NCBI RefSeq assembly: GCF_024586455.1 | Contig: NC_065921.1 | Location: 49,250,574-49,314,573, forward strand | Reading direction: 5' to 3' | Length of the DNA stretch: 64,000 nucleotides | From: Bactrocera neohumeralis | Lineage: Eukaryota > Arthropoda > Insecta > Diptera > Tephritidae | In this document: positions 22,530-33,655 of the stretch, in pieces | Layout: each line of letters begins with the position of its first letter | Position numbering within the stretch: position 1 is the stretch's first letter | Program-made: the position numbers and the translations under genes | Notes under the pieces: model-generated | Told to the model about the DNA's origin: nothing | What the model saw: the letters and a program-made list of their open reading frames with translations, nothing else | The model's database searches: none

Positions 22530-22810
22530 ATGAATCCAACTTTGTTTTTTTATTTGAGCTCTAGTGAAAGTGATGGGCATAAAAAAATAGTGCGGAGATA
22601 GCTAGGAGATCGTAGCAATAGCGTAGGTATAAAAAAAAATTATGAATCCTCATTAATAAAATTTTCTTTGTAGATGTATCGTTGAACAAAGCATTGACAT
22701 CTTAAAAAGACGGTGGAGTATTTGAGGATATTGCAAGAGTATCTCCCCACAAAAGTGGAAGATTTGCTAACGTTTGTGAGGCATTACATAACATCTGCAT
22801 AAAATTTACA
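22530..22810 (+). pseudogene. Internally deleted PIF/Harbinger transposase
   Basis: It starts MNPTLFFYLSSSESDGHKK, the acidic-serine N-terminus common in insect Harbinger transposases, then stops. After about 70 bp the C-terminal catalytic Glu region appears: CIVEQSIDILKRRW, then, in a shifted frame, RVSPHKSGRFANVCEALHN. Both ends of the protein are kept and the middle, with both Asp residues, is gone. This is the layout of a non-autonomous deletion derivative. Confidence 0.65.
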
Positions 22811-23164
22811 ATTAGTTACGACCCTCAAAAATTGCGATTCTTATCACACTCAAGAAATGGACAACGGGGTAGCGAACCGCTTCACCGCAATCGACCAAAT
22901 AAATAATTTTAAATCAAAAATGTATATATCCTTAACCTTGTAAATAATTTTATTTTTATTGTCAACTAAAATACAAAAATTTTGTTCATATAAATAATTT
23001 TTTTTTTAATTTTTAAAGAGATATTCCATTCATTGGTTTCTTGTTTATGTTCTTTATTCCTAAAAATGATAAAAAACTCAAAATTTAAAAAAATTTTGCT
23101 CACATTACAGGTTTACAGGAGCATTGCGTCTGCGGAATCGATTAAATTCGTTATCCCGTGCTCG

Positions 23165-23377
23165 CTACTGTTGTGATCGATATGCACGAACTCGTTCCAT
23201 TCTCCCCCTATCCACTTGATAGTTATTTACTCTTGAACGTAATTCTCCCATACTTATACGACTGTTATCATTATCAGCATCTCGCTGGTCATTAGTGCGG
23301 TTGGAGCGTAAAGTAGCTCGTTGCACATTTACACGACTTCGACGACCTATGTCAGGTCGTTTTCTTTTCCTCGGCAT
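23165..23377 (-). pseudogene. Helitron Rep N-terminal fragment
   Basis: From ATG at 23377 the minus strand reads MPRKRKRPDIGRRSRVN and stays Arg-rich to a stop at 23165. It is a close relative of the N-terminus of the + strand Helitron at 25222 (MPGRRRRSDIGRSTVN). Past the stop, the Arg-rich theme continues in frame for about 20 codons. Downstream Rep sequence is missing. Tandem repeats lie immediately upstream (23442-23900). Confidence 0.6.
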
Positions 23378-23441
23378 TGTAAGCAGCGAGAAGAAAATCA
23401 CTTTTAGCAGTATTTCAATATTTCTCCAATTAATTTTTTTG

Positions 23442-23900
23442 AACATGAGATGACAAAACCAAGGATGTTAAAGTAGGAGCGCAGCAAAAAGTTTCTAAAT
23501 TTATGGACAAAACAATGTAACGTTCGGATACACGTGCTTTTTACATGAGATGACAAAACAATGGAACGTTCGGATACACTTATTACTTTCTTATTTCTCC
23601 AATTAAATGTTTCTTTTTTTAACATGAGATGACAAAACCAAGGATGTTAAAGTAGGAGCGCAGCAAAAAGTCTCTAAATGTATGCACAAAACAATGGAAC
23701 GTTCGGATACACTTATTACTTTCTTATTTCTCCAATTAAATGTTTCTTTTTTTTTAACATGAGATGACAAAACCAAGGATGTTAAAGTAGGAGCGCAGCA
23801 AAAAGTTTCTAAATTTATGGACAAAACAATGTAACGTTCGGATACACGTGCTTTTTACATGAGATGACAAAACAATGGAACGTTCGGATACACTTATTAC
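23442..23900. repeat. Three tandem copies of a 135-179-bp unit
   Basis: Units start at 23442, 23621 and 23756, each with AACATGAGATGACAAAACCA, then AGTAGGAGCGCAGCAAAAAG and ACGTTCGGATACAC. Units 1 and 3 contain a second internal half-copy (ACATGAGATGACAAAACAAT) that unit 2 lacks. The array sits upstream of the Helitron N-terminal fragment on the minus strand and could have been its promoter or 5' end. Confidence 0.85.
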
Positions 23901-24299
23901 ACGGCATCTCGACAGGATAGAATTTACAGAATACTAACTGTTATTGCCATTGCCAAATCTGTATGTGGGCATTTGCTATCATGATATAATCATTTGCGCA
24001 AAAGCGTAGGGTAGGTAGGTTCGAGATGATGTAGCGTATGCTTTGAGCTCTTGAAAAATTTATTTTATCATTTGCGAAATGCCGTCGGGTAGGTAGCTGA
24101 TGTAGGGCACGTTTTGAGCTCTTGAACTCCTTAAATCTTTTGTGTGGAACATAAAAAAAGGATAAATATCCTTTTGTTTACAAATGTATTTTTGGAAAAA
24201 ATAAGATAATAACAAAGGATAAAGATCCTTTTTTTACAAATGTATTTCTGGGAAAAATAAGAATTTATATTTTTGGACTACTATATAATAATTGTGGCA

Positions 24300-24580
24300 T
24301 AACTTGTATATACCAATTAAAATATTAAATTTAAAATGATAAATTATATTTTGATTTATGCTTGTATAAGTTTATTAAATTTAAGACTTCCCAACCCAAT
24401 TTGCATAATATTTCTATAAATTAACAATATTATACTAAATATTAAATGTTATTTTGAAAATGTACTTTATTTTTATAATATAACACAACCGTCTTAGCTC
24501 GCTCTTCTAATTTTCATATTACCGAAATTAAAATGCCGTCGGCATATGTGGAAATGGAATATGTTGCCTCTTCGAAATTT
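24300..24580 (-). mobile_element. Second copy of the Harbinger 3' region
   Basis: The complement matches 4990-5225 closely, including ATGCCGACGGCATTTT, GAAGAGCG, TTATATTATAAAAATAAAGT and GCAAATTG-GTTGGGAA. No MADF or transposase coding sequence is attached. It is either a solo end or a MITE derived from the same element. Confidence 0.75.
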
Positions 24581-25059
24581 TCATATAAATGAAAACTGCG
24601 CTGTTAAACTGCTGAAGAGACAGCTTCTAGCTTACCATATATGGCAAACTATGTAGTATTCTATATCTAGTAAGCAATGAGCAATGTGGAGTCTGCACAG
24701 GCAGAGATGCCCCGTTATTATAATAAAAGTATTTTTGAGAGTTGGTAACACTGTAAGGTTGGCACCATGAAACATGTCAACACATTAATTATATTTATAT
24801 ATTTTGAAATTTTAAATTGAAATTTAAATACTCGATGTTATGAGCAAAGTTGATATTATGTTGTCGATTCAAAAGTCTTGTTTTAATGCGTTCTTCAATT
24901 CGAGTGGAACTGAGAGTACAAATACCGTCAAATGTTTGACAGCAAGTAAGTGGTCAACTTTTATATGGGAAAATGGAATTGTCGTTTTACTCTGTCTTAC
25001 TCGTAATTTTTCCTTATTTGCTCACCGTTTAGACCTACCCTGGACTACGACAAACATTT

Positions 25060-25145
25060 TAAAACCAAAGTCAGCTCAATCGGCCCAGCCGTTCTCGAGT
25101 TTTAATCAGACTAACGAACAACAATTCATTTTTATTTATATAGAT
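25060..25145 (-). mobile_element. Helitron-like 5' terminus, minus strand
   Basis: On the minus strand the sequence begins TCTATATAAATAAAAATGAA and continues with GTTCGTTAGTC and CTCGAGAACGGCTGGGCCGA, the usual 5' end of insect Helitrons (5'-TC, inserted after A). It points away from the + strand Rep gene 80 bp to the right, so two Helitron ends are head to head. A GATA/TCTA microsatellite at the tip blurs the exact boundary. Confidence 0.6.
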
Positions 25146-25221
25146 AGATAGATATGGTAATTTGTGCATAGTTAATCATACATATAGAACTGAGTAAATT
25201 TTTTACTGAAATTATAAAGTC

Positions 25222-27602
25222 ATGCCTGGAAGACGTCGTCGTTCGGATATAGGTCGAAGTACAGTGAACGCCAGAAGACTACGTTCAGCAAGAGATGAAG
25301 AATCGTCAACGGAACGTGAGGCTCGCCTTAGTCAGGCTTGGGATAGATATAGAGCTGAGATAGAGAGAGAATCTTCAGTAGAGCGTGAGGTTCGCCACAG
25401 CTGGGATCGAGATAGGCATACGGTTCAGAGAGCCAGAGAATCGTCAGTAGAGCGTGAGACCCGATTTAGTCAGCTTCGGGATAGATATAGAGCTGAGAGA
25501 GAGAGAGAATCTTCAGTAGAGCGTGAGGTTCGCCGCAGCTGGTATCGAGATAGGCATACGGTTCAGAGAACCAGAGAATCGTCAGTAGAGCGTGAGGCCC
25601 GATTCAGTCAGCTTCGGGATAGATATAGAGCTGAGAGAGAGAGAGAATCTTCAGTAGAGCGTGAGGCTCGCCGCACCCGAGATAGGGATAGACATCGAAA
25701 ACAGAGAGCCAGAGAATCATCAGCACGAGTTACTAATTCATGGGTAAATAAAGAAAATTCTGCCCTGAACTACGATCCTTTGATTTCTTACAAGGACGAT
25801 CGTATAGTATCAATAGGTACTATGTCAGTAGTGTGTGAACATTGCTTGGCATTGAAATTCAAGGACGAATCGAAAGGCATGTGTTGCTTACAAGGAAAAG
25901 TCAAATTAGAAGAAATTCTCCCTCCACCTGAACCACTTCACTCTCTTCTTACAGGTGATCATCAGAAATCTAAACAATTCATGGGCAATATACGCCGTTA
26001 TAATAATGCATTTCAAATGACCTCTTTTAAGAGTACGCAAGTAGTTGAGCGTGGGTTCATGCCTACATTTAAAATTCAAGGGCAAGTGTACCACTTAGCT
26101 GGGAGCTTGCTACCACTTCGACCCGATGATCACAAATTTCTGCAAATATATTTTTTTGCAGATCCAGATACACAAGCATCTACGTGGTGTTCAAGTGTTG
26201 CACAGCCAATTGATAGAGATTTGATTAGATCTCTCCAAGATATGTTACATTCTCATAATTGCTACATACAGGCTTTCAAAACTGCGATTGAGAGTGATCC
26301 AGCAGATACTCCTGACTTAAATGTCGTAATCCATGCAAATAAAGTTCCAGTTGGAGAAAACAGAGGACGATACAATGCGCCTTCCACGAGCGAAGTAGCA
26401 GTGGTGATAGCCGGACAGCAATTTGACAAAAGAGATATTGTATTGCATAGTCGTGATGATAATTTGAAAAAAATTTAAGAGTTACACAGATATTATGACA
26501 GCTTAAAATATCCTTTGATGATATGTCGTGGAGAAAATGGTTATGCCATTAATATTTCTCAAGTTGACCCAATAGGTGGTACACCTCTGCGTAAAACAGT
26601 GTCATGTATGAAATACTATTGCTACCGTTTATATGACAAGAAGTAACGATTTCAACACTTTGCTTAGATATGGAGTGCTAACAAACCAATACTTGGTAGA
26701 TCAATATGCGAAAACTGAATGTGAGATATTGGCCTACATCCGTAATAATCAAACTAAATTGAGAGCCGAAAATTACGTTCATCTTCAGGATGCTTTACAG
26801 GCCAATGAACACCACAACGGCATTGGGCAGTTGGTTATACTATCTTCATCATTCACAGGTGGACCTAGATATTTACACGAAAAATCGCAAGACGCCATGG
26901 CTTACGTCAGAAATTATGGCAAACCTGATTTATTTAATTTTATATATTAACAAGTCTCATATATTCGGTCCGCCGCGCTGTCATATCTACACAATAGAAT
27001 GGCAGAAGCGTGGCTTGCCACATGTACACCTGCTGGTGTGGTTAGTGAACAAAATTAGACCAAACCAAATTGACAGGGTTATTTCAGCTGAATTACCGGA
27101 TAAAGATGAAGATCCTATCCTGTACGAAATCGTTAAGAAACATATGGCCCTTGCGGGACTTTAAACCCGAATTCTACATGTATGCGAGATTCTAAATGCA
27201 GCAAAAAATTTCCGAAGTCGTTCCAAACTCAAACAAATACTAGCGATGACGGATATCCCAAATATCGTCGACGATCGCCAGAGCAGGGTGGGCAAATTGC
27301 TACCGTCAAAAACAATCGTTCCCTATAATCCGCTCCTTTTGAAAATTTTTGATGCCCACATCAACGTGGAGTTGTGCAATTCAATAAAGTCAATCCAATA
27401 TGTTACTAAGTACATTAATAAAGGCAGTGATCAAGCAACTTTCAGCATACAATCACCAAATGAATTGGAAATATATCAGTCTGGACGTTACATCTGCAGT
27501 TCTGAAGCTGTATGGAGGATTTTACCATTCGAAGTGCACGACCGGTCTCCCACAATTGTCCACCTTGCAGTTCAGTGCAGTGAGCCTCAGTATATACAGT
27601 AA
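25222..27602 (+). pseudogene. Helitron Rep protein, helicase missing
   Basis: A Rep of a rolling-circle transposon. N-terminus MPGRRRRSDIG is followed by six 23-residue charged repeats. Then come a zinc-like CEHCLALKF...GMCC segment, FMPTFKIQGQVYHLAGSLLP and LRKTVSCMKYYCYRLYDK. The HUH site is LPHVHLL (His codons at 27021 and 27027). The two catalytic tyrosines are in YVTKYINKGSD (27399 and 27411). Breaks: a TAA at 26476 in NLKKI-ELHRYY, a stop near 26644 with frame change, loss of about 25 residues after KPDLF (near 26935), and a further frameshift near 27160. Homology ends at 27602 and no helicase follows. Confidence 0.8.
25300..25715 (+). repeat. Six tandem 69-bp (23-residue) coding repeats
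   Basis: Units begin at 25300, 25369, 25438, 25507, 25576 and 25645. Each encodes ESSVEREARxxxxRDRxRxx with alternating endings (YRAERER / HTVQRAR), so a 138-bp higher-order unit is visible. The frame is kept in every copy, as expected for selected or recently expanded coding repeats. The strongly charged, Arg/Glu-rich product is likely helical or disordered. Confidence 0.9.
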
Positions 27603-28197
27603 TAAACCTTTTCATTGTTTACATACATACACTCACCTCTAGAAAATCTTAGGGTGTTGTGTTACACTTTTTTTGCTTCTTTCATGGTAATCAGGGTGTG
27701 GTGTTAGCATTTAAACTACATACAAATTTTAAATTTTGATGATCGAGACTTTAAAAGATATTAAATAATGTAAGTGTTTACGTCATTTAAGTGATTATAT
27801 TGAATTACTTTGCATATCTGTTCAATTTTATTGGGATATTACTTGTTGTTTAATGTTAAATCAGTTGTTTTTTTTTGTGCAATTTTTAAACACGCTTCAA
27901 GTATTTCCAAATTTTTGCATGCAATAGGATACAATCCTGGGTGGTAATTTGTCGTTTGACATATGTATACAAATTGACAATTCGTTAGCCGTTATACTGT
28001 GACATCAATTGGAAATTGAGTTTAAACAGAAATGTTGAAATGTTTAATAATACATACTCGTATTAGTGTTATTAATAAGTTTTTATTGTTTATATTGTCT
28101 ATAAGTTTTGTTGCTGAAATAAACCAAGATTAAAGTAAGGTGTATAAATATATTAGAAATATGTCGAAGTAATTAATAAGTTTGTGTTTACAGAAGA
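27603..28197. other. No recognisable gene
   Basis: AT-rich DNA between the truncated Helitron and the THAP exon. No domain or clear terminal repeat. It may contain the promoter of the P-like element. Confidence 0.5.
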
Positions 28198-29858
28198 ATG
28201 CCGAAATCTTGTGTGTACCGATGTGCGGGAGCCGAATCATTTTATAAATTCCCATCGGAACAAAAGGTATGAATTTATTTTGGAATATGTGTTAGGTATT
28301 TAGTGATACTTGGGTGAATTTTTATATATATGCATATATATGTACATTCATCAAATATTTAGAGGGCTATACCAATGTTACCCATGGAAAATTAGGCGAA
28401 TTTCCTGATTTTTTAAAGAAAGTACTTATTCGAATATTTCGAAGTTCTTTGGACATAATAAGGTATATTTTCGGCTATATTTTCAGTTTTTTTTACAAAA
28501 ATATTGAAAAATAACGAAGTTATGTGCTGTCTTCGGAGGTTCCGAAAAAAGTGTCCTTTTTTAGGTAAACAATTGTCGTTTTTTAATGGCAAATTGACAA
28601 TTTCCATCCAATCAAAAAGATCGTAGGTCATTGTATAGTAAATAATATACTATAGAATACTCAGTTTCAATTTGAAGTCGATTGGTCAATATTTCGTTGA
28701 GTTATGATGTCAGCAATTTTGAAAATGTCGTTTAAGCTAGAAAAAAAGTGAAAAAAAAACGATTTTTTGAAAGTGTCACACTGGTATAGCCCTTTAATGC
28801 ATATTAGTTCTTATGCATACATAAAAGTGTGCATTATAAAAATTTAAAATCTCTTTTTTATTAATTCAAAAACATTTTTTTGCCACATGTGTATTATCTA
28901 CAGGCAGCCTTTCCACCAATACAAACTACCCAAGTGAAGTGGTTATGTTTTTTTTTGGGATAGCCTACGGAATACAGTTTTAGTTAAGAACTTTTTTAAG
29001 TATAATGAAAACTATATTCGTTTTAATTAGGTTAAAAAACAAATGGCTTACAAAATGTTTGTTACGAAAGGGTTTAATTATAAATATAATTCATTAAATA
29101 AATATTATATTAACTTATAAGAGCGTAGTTATACATAATATGACTACGTGTTACTTTTAAATTATCAATACCATAAATAGTATTAATTACTTAAGATAAT
29201 TCATTTTGTTAAACCTTCAAAATTAGTCATAGATAATATGATAGTTTTTAAACGATAAAAGTTTTTTCGTATTAAAATAAACTTCCAAATAATTTATTAA
29301 AAATCTCGGCGACGTTTTAAATGATGTCTCTAAAGGTTAGTTCACTTCATGCATTCATTTAATGCTTTTCATTTTTTGTTTTTTGCACCATTTTAATTTT
29401 TATTTAAAAAAACTAACCAAGATTTGTTTGTTTTTTACTAACCATTTTGATTGCATATTCTTTTGTTCTCATTCTTCTTTCGATGAATTTATGAAAATTT
29501 TCATAGGCGAGAAAAATGGATGCAACTTTTGGGGGTAACAGACACCCCAAAAAAGGAGCTATTTGCCTGCCAGCGCCATTTTTCGTTCCGGATGAGGAAC
29601 AAATTAAGGTTAAGTAAAGGGGCAGTCCCCGATAGTAATTTGTACGCACCCACAGTGGATGTTATTACAAAAAATAATTTAGTGTTTGGAATAGGTAGCT
29701 TAGTCGAACAGACGGACACAAATGACGGGGTAATTCGATTAGGGCCTGAGGATTTTGCTGCTCAGGAGGAGGGTTTTGATTATTTTAGGGAAATAGAAAA
29801 AGCTAGGGCAGAAGTGATTCCTTTTGGGGTTCGATATCAGGGGACCCAAACCGAATAA
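28198..29858 (+). pseudogene. THAP DNA-binding domain of a P-element-like transposase
   Basis: Exon 1 (28198-28266) encodes MPKSCVYRCAGAESFYKFP and ends at donor AAAAG|GTATGA. Exon 2 begins after TTTTCATAG at 29507 with EKWMQLLGVTDTPKKE, then CQRHF and GAVPDSNLY, ending at 29858. Together they give the THAP C-x3-C ... W ... C-x2-H zinc site and an AVPTIF-like box. The simple junction is out of phase by one base, so an indel or a missed micro-exon is needed. The intron holds a 433-bp MITE. P-element transposases and THAP9 use such a domain to bind element ends. Confidence 0.75.
28362..28794. mobile_element. 433-bp MITE with TA target duplication
   Basis: Inverted ends GAGGGCTATACCAATGTTAC and, at the right, CACACTGGTATAGCCCTT (complement AAGGGCTATACCAGTGTG). 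TA flanks both sides (28360-28361 and 28795-28796), as in Tc1/mariner-type insertion. Non-coding, and located inside the intron of the THAP gene. Confidence 0.75.
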
Positions 29859-29915
29859 TATTTCTGCGATGGATCCTTCAGTCATCAAAATTGTCAAGAA
29901 CAACTTGACAATGCG

Positions 29916-30594
29916 ATGAATCAAATTTCATTATTAATGAAATCAATAAAAGAAAAAGAACAGGAGATATTAGAACTTAAAGCCCAAAGAGAATATTTAA
30001 TTAATCAAAACTATATTCATCCCCAAATTGATGAGATTTGTGGCAAATTACCACCACATCTCGCAATATGTGTCAGAAATAGTGTAAAAAACACTTCTCG
30101 CAGCCCTTCAGGTCGCAGATATAGTAAAAATATGAAGACTATAGCCCTTGGAGTAAAATTCACATCTCCTTTGGCCTATAGGTATTTGCGACCCCTTTTA
30201 TGAATATTTTAAATTGCATAATTGTTCCCAACCTTTGCCACTTTTTGAAAAAGATCAGATCCCTGAAGACGCATTCACTTTTACAAAAGAAAAAGTGTAC
30301 GATTCGTCAAATCTGGTAAAAGCTCCTGAACCCTTCATACATTTTTTGAAAAAACTTGATGCAATATTGAATGACAATTTTGATTCCTGTTGTCATCTTG
30401 TAGGATTTTCAAAAAAATTTCATAGTATGATGGGAGATGTAGAGACTTTTTATTGCTGCGAAAATTCAGAGCCTGACGTTTTAAAATACCTTTTTATAAG
30501 AATTAGAACTTATTTTTCTTTGAGAATTTTTAATAGGCAGGCAGCCAACCCTCATTTTCGGCACGTCAAATTTTTGTGCATTTCACATAGGTAA
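29916..30594 (+). pseudogene. P-element-like transposase, central and C-terminal scraps
   Basis: Frame 29916-30203 starts with a coiled-coil-like helix (SLLMKSIKEKEQEILELKAQ) and reaches SGRRYSKNMKTIALGVKFTS and YRYLRPLL, the start of the P-element transposase domain. The next frame, 30214-30594, jumps to a C-terminal part (VGFSKKFHSMMGD, YLFIRIRTYFSLRIFNRQ) resembling the tail of P/THAP9 transposases. The RNase H-like catalytic core between them is missing. Continues the THAP exon upstream; a dead deletion derivative. Confidence 0.65.
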
Positions 30595-31133
30595 CTTCCT
30601 CCCCCTTCTAAATGTTAGTTTCTGTGTTTTAATATATTTAATAGAGTTATAGGATTTTGGATGCATCTATTGTGGGAGCTTAAACATCTTATTAAATTAT
30701 TTTGTGCAATATTTTTATTTAAATTTTTATGAAAATTATTAATTATTTTTATTTTAAGTTGTAAAGGTGAAAATAGGCCTACCGGGGAACCGAACACCTA
30801 AAAAAAGTCGGTAACGCGACTTATTGCAAACCTCAGGGGTGGTGTGGAAAATGCAAAACTTAAAAATTCAAAAATAAATTATTAAAAATATTTATAATAT
30901 TAATAAAATTTGTTTAATTTCGTTGGAATAAAAATAGAAATGCATGCATGAGAAATACATATGCCAATAAATTAAATAATCTGAAACGAGTTAACAGTTC
31001 TTGATAGAATATAAATATACATCTTCTGGTGACGAAGATCTTAAGTCGTTATTGACTAAGCTTTATTAAAAAGTTCGTTTACTATTACAAATTAAAGTCC
31101 ACAAATTTGCATATTTATTACAATTATTTATTA
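30595..31133. other. No recognisable gene
   Basis: AT-rich; only a 60-codon frame without similarity. May include the 3' end of the P-like element. Confidence 0.5.
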
Positions 31134-31722
31134 TCATGGTTCGTTTCCTTTTTTTGCATTGAAATGTCTTTTAACAAAAGTCTCACCAACAATCAATGAC
31201 ACTACGAAACTAGCTTCTGCATACACCTTAACTGGTGAAGCTTCTTTCTTTATTTTGTGTGTTAATAAAAACGGAATAATCGGCTCCATTTCTCATCAAA
31301 TTCGCATGGCATATGTGATGCTTTATAATACCGCCACCAATTATAATCATTCCCGATTTGGTGGCTTTCACAGCCATAGTGCTTAGACGTCGCAAATCGG
31401 ACAAAATATCTACCACTAATCCTGGGTGACGGAAAGAGTGGAAATACATCATGTCACCTAGGCTTTCATCTGTAAACGCAGGGCAAAACACAGGTATTTT
31501 ATGTTTCTCAGCCCAGTAGTATATTGAGCTGGTGTCGTTTATCCTTAAGTCGTTGTATAATACGAGAAGGAGACCAAATCATGCCTTTCGTTTTTTGCTC
31601 TTCAACCATTTCATCAAGTAGCGGCATGTCGTTTCTACACAATCCACCATTTGGTGTTCAACGAGGAATCGAAATGTCTCCCGTAATCCCGACGACACGA
31701 GATTAGATGTGAATCCAAGGGA
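31134..31722 (-). pseudogene. DHPS: Deoxyhypusine synthase pseudogene
   Basis: Deoxyhypusine synthase converts one lysine of eIF5A using spermidine and NAD. Reading down the minus strand: GFTSNLVSSGLRETFRFLVE, then a deletion, then MPLLDEMVEEQKTKG. A frameshift leads to IYYWAEKHKIPVFCPAFTDE, SLGDMMYFHSFRHPGLVVDI and GGGIIKHHICHANLMRNGAD. A second deletion removes the segment with the active-site lysine (the WGK motif of the human enzyme), after which PVKVYAEASFVVSLIVGETF runs to TGA at 31134-31136. No intron interrupts the surviving part, consistent with a retrocopy. The 5' end is cut by a Jockey LINE. Confidence 0.9.
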
Positions 31723-32018
31723 TTCAAATTCAAATTCAAATTTCATTTATTGAGACCAAACAGAAACAAAAATACAAATTATTTACAAAAGTAGAAAGTT
31801 ATAACTTAAGACTATACATATTTTATCTTAAACAAACGTTTCCGAAAACAGATCTTAATCTAAAGGAAAAAAAGAAAAAATTACAATAAATGCTTGCTCC
31901 CGACATTTTTAAATGTATTCTGAGGGCTACGACTCAGTCTTAAAACTAACTTAAAACTTAAAACTAATTAAAAAAGAAATCTTACAAGCTATAATAGCAA
32001 ATAAAGCTTATGCTTAAA

Positions 32019-32781
32019 CTAGCCCCTGTGCGAACCAGGTGTTGATTTTACATAAAAGTATGAGCAGAAGGCTTCTGGATGATTAACATCATTTATTATA
32101 TTTTCTTTACTAACACCAAGTGGAGATAAATACCTGCTGTTGAACCAAGTATGACTCGACTGCGACAAGATACCATCAGAAATCAATGGATTGTCACAAT
32201 TCCGAACATGGTCGAAAAACCTTAATATTGCTCTTATTGCATATTTATTAAAACGGAGTACTTTATAAATCAAAATTTTGGTTCTTGTGCTTAAACTTGT
32301 ATTTTTTATTATCATTGATAAGGCATGAAAACGGTTATTACATTTTTTCACCATGTCGTTAGCATGAAAATTGAATTTAAATAAGTTGATGAAGGTTACT
32401 CCAAGATATTTCATTTGATTCTGAAAACGAATATTATGACCATTAAGATTTAGAATCAGGTCTCTACTCTCCTTTACTTGAAGCATTTCTGATGCAGATA
32501 GGTACAGTCTTGGCCTCATTTATCTTAACCCCCCAATATTTGTAGAAATTATTAATTTTTTCTAGATGATTCTCTACCATTCGCAATGCCAAGGTAGGGA
32601 ATTTGTTATGAGCATAGACTAAAGAATCATCAGCATACAGAATACTTAATGAATTATTGTGACTATGTGGAAAATCAAACACAAAAATATTGTAAAGCAA
32701 GGGAGCTAGAATAGAGCCTTGTGGAACTCCACAATTGCAAACTCCAAGATCCGAGGAACAATCAATAATAAGCACAAACAA
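32019..32781 (-). pseudogene. Jockey RT palm and C-terminal part
   Basis: Two overlapping frames. The first (32781-32464) has GVPQGSILAPLLYNIFVF and the catalytic YADDSLVYAHNKF. The second (32519-32019) has YLGVTFINLFKFNFHANDMV and continues to the C-terminal region. One frameshift near 32480 joins them. Catalyses target-primed reverse transcription in an intact element; here the upstream fingers are missing. Confidence 0.85.
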
Positions 32782-32782
32782 G

Positions 32783-33655
32783 TAAGGAAGGGCTAAGTTC
32801 GGGTGTCACCGAACATTTTATACTCTCGCATGGTAAAGTGATAATCGAGATTTCATTATTCGTCATTTAAATATTTTTCAAATACCGTATTTTTGTAAAG
32901 TTTTATTCCGCTATCATCATTGGTTCCTAATGTTTATACTCGTATTATACAGAGAAGGCATCAGATGGAATTCAAAATAGCTTTATATTAGAAGAAGGCG
33001 TGGTTGTGAACCGATTTCACCCATATTTCGTACATGTCATCAGGGTGTTAAGAAAACATTATATACCGAATTTCATTGAAATCGGTCTAGTAGTTCCTGA
33101 GATATGGTTCTTGGTCCATAAGTGGGCGGCGCCACGCCCATTTTCAATTTTTAAAAAAGCCTGGATGCAGCTTCCTTCTGCCACTTCTTCCGTAAAATTT
33201 AGTGTTTCTGACGTTTTTTATGAGTCGGTTAACGCACTTTTAGTGATTTTCAACATAACCTTTGTATGGGAGGTGGGCGTGGTTATTATCCGATTTCTTC
33301 CATTTTTGAACTGTATATGGAAATGCCTTAAAAAAACGGCTCTGTAGAGTTTGGTTGACATAGCTATAGTAGTTTCCGAGATATGTACAAAAAACTTAGT
33401 AGGGGGCGGGGCCACGCCCACTTTTCCAAAACAATTGGGTCCAAATATGCCCCTCCCTAATGCGATCCTTTGTGCCAAATTTCACTTTAATATCTTTATT
33501 TATGGCTTAGTTATGACACTTTATAGGTTTTCGGTTTCCGCCATTTTGTGGGCGTGGCAGTGGGCCGATTTGGCCCATCTTCGAACTTAACCTTCTTATG
33601 GAGCCAAGGAATACGTGTACCAAGTTTCATCATGATATCTCAAAAGGTAAAGGTA
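32783..33655 (+). repeat. Dispersed repeat family A inside the LINE RT
   Basis: It begins AAGTAAGGAAGGGCTAAGTT and matches the inverted copy at 8346-8550 over about 200 bp. Blocks such as GGGCGGCGCCACGCCCA, GGTGGGCGTGG and GGGGCGGGGCCACGCCCA recur. It ends near 33650 (CATCATGATATCTCAAAAGG). Small plus-strand frames inside are chance. Insertion was accompanied by loss of RT sequence on the minus strand. Confidence 0.8.

Noticed and set aside
23404..23824. Two nearly identical 73-codon minus-strand frames
   Set aside because: They follow from the tandem DNA repeats; the amino-acid similarity is a by-product.
23442..23900. CRISPR-like array
   Set aside because: Only three large, unequal units without regular short repeats and unique spacers, in a eukaryotic context.
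25906..26094. Minus-strand frame opposite the Helitron Rep
   Set aside because: Shadow of the coding strand; the + strand carries the recognisable Rep motifs.
33000..33590. Plus-strand frames of 79-115 codons in repeat family A
   Set aside because: They are not kept in the inverted copy and show no protein features; the repeat appears non-coding.
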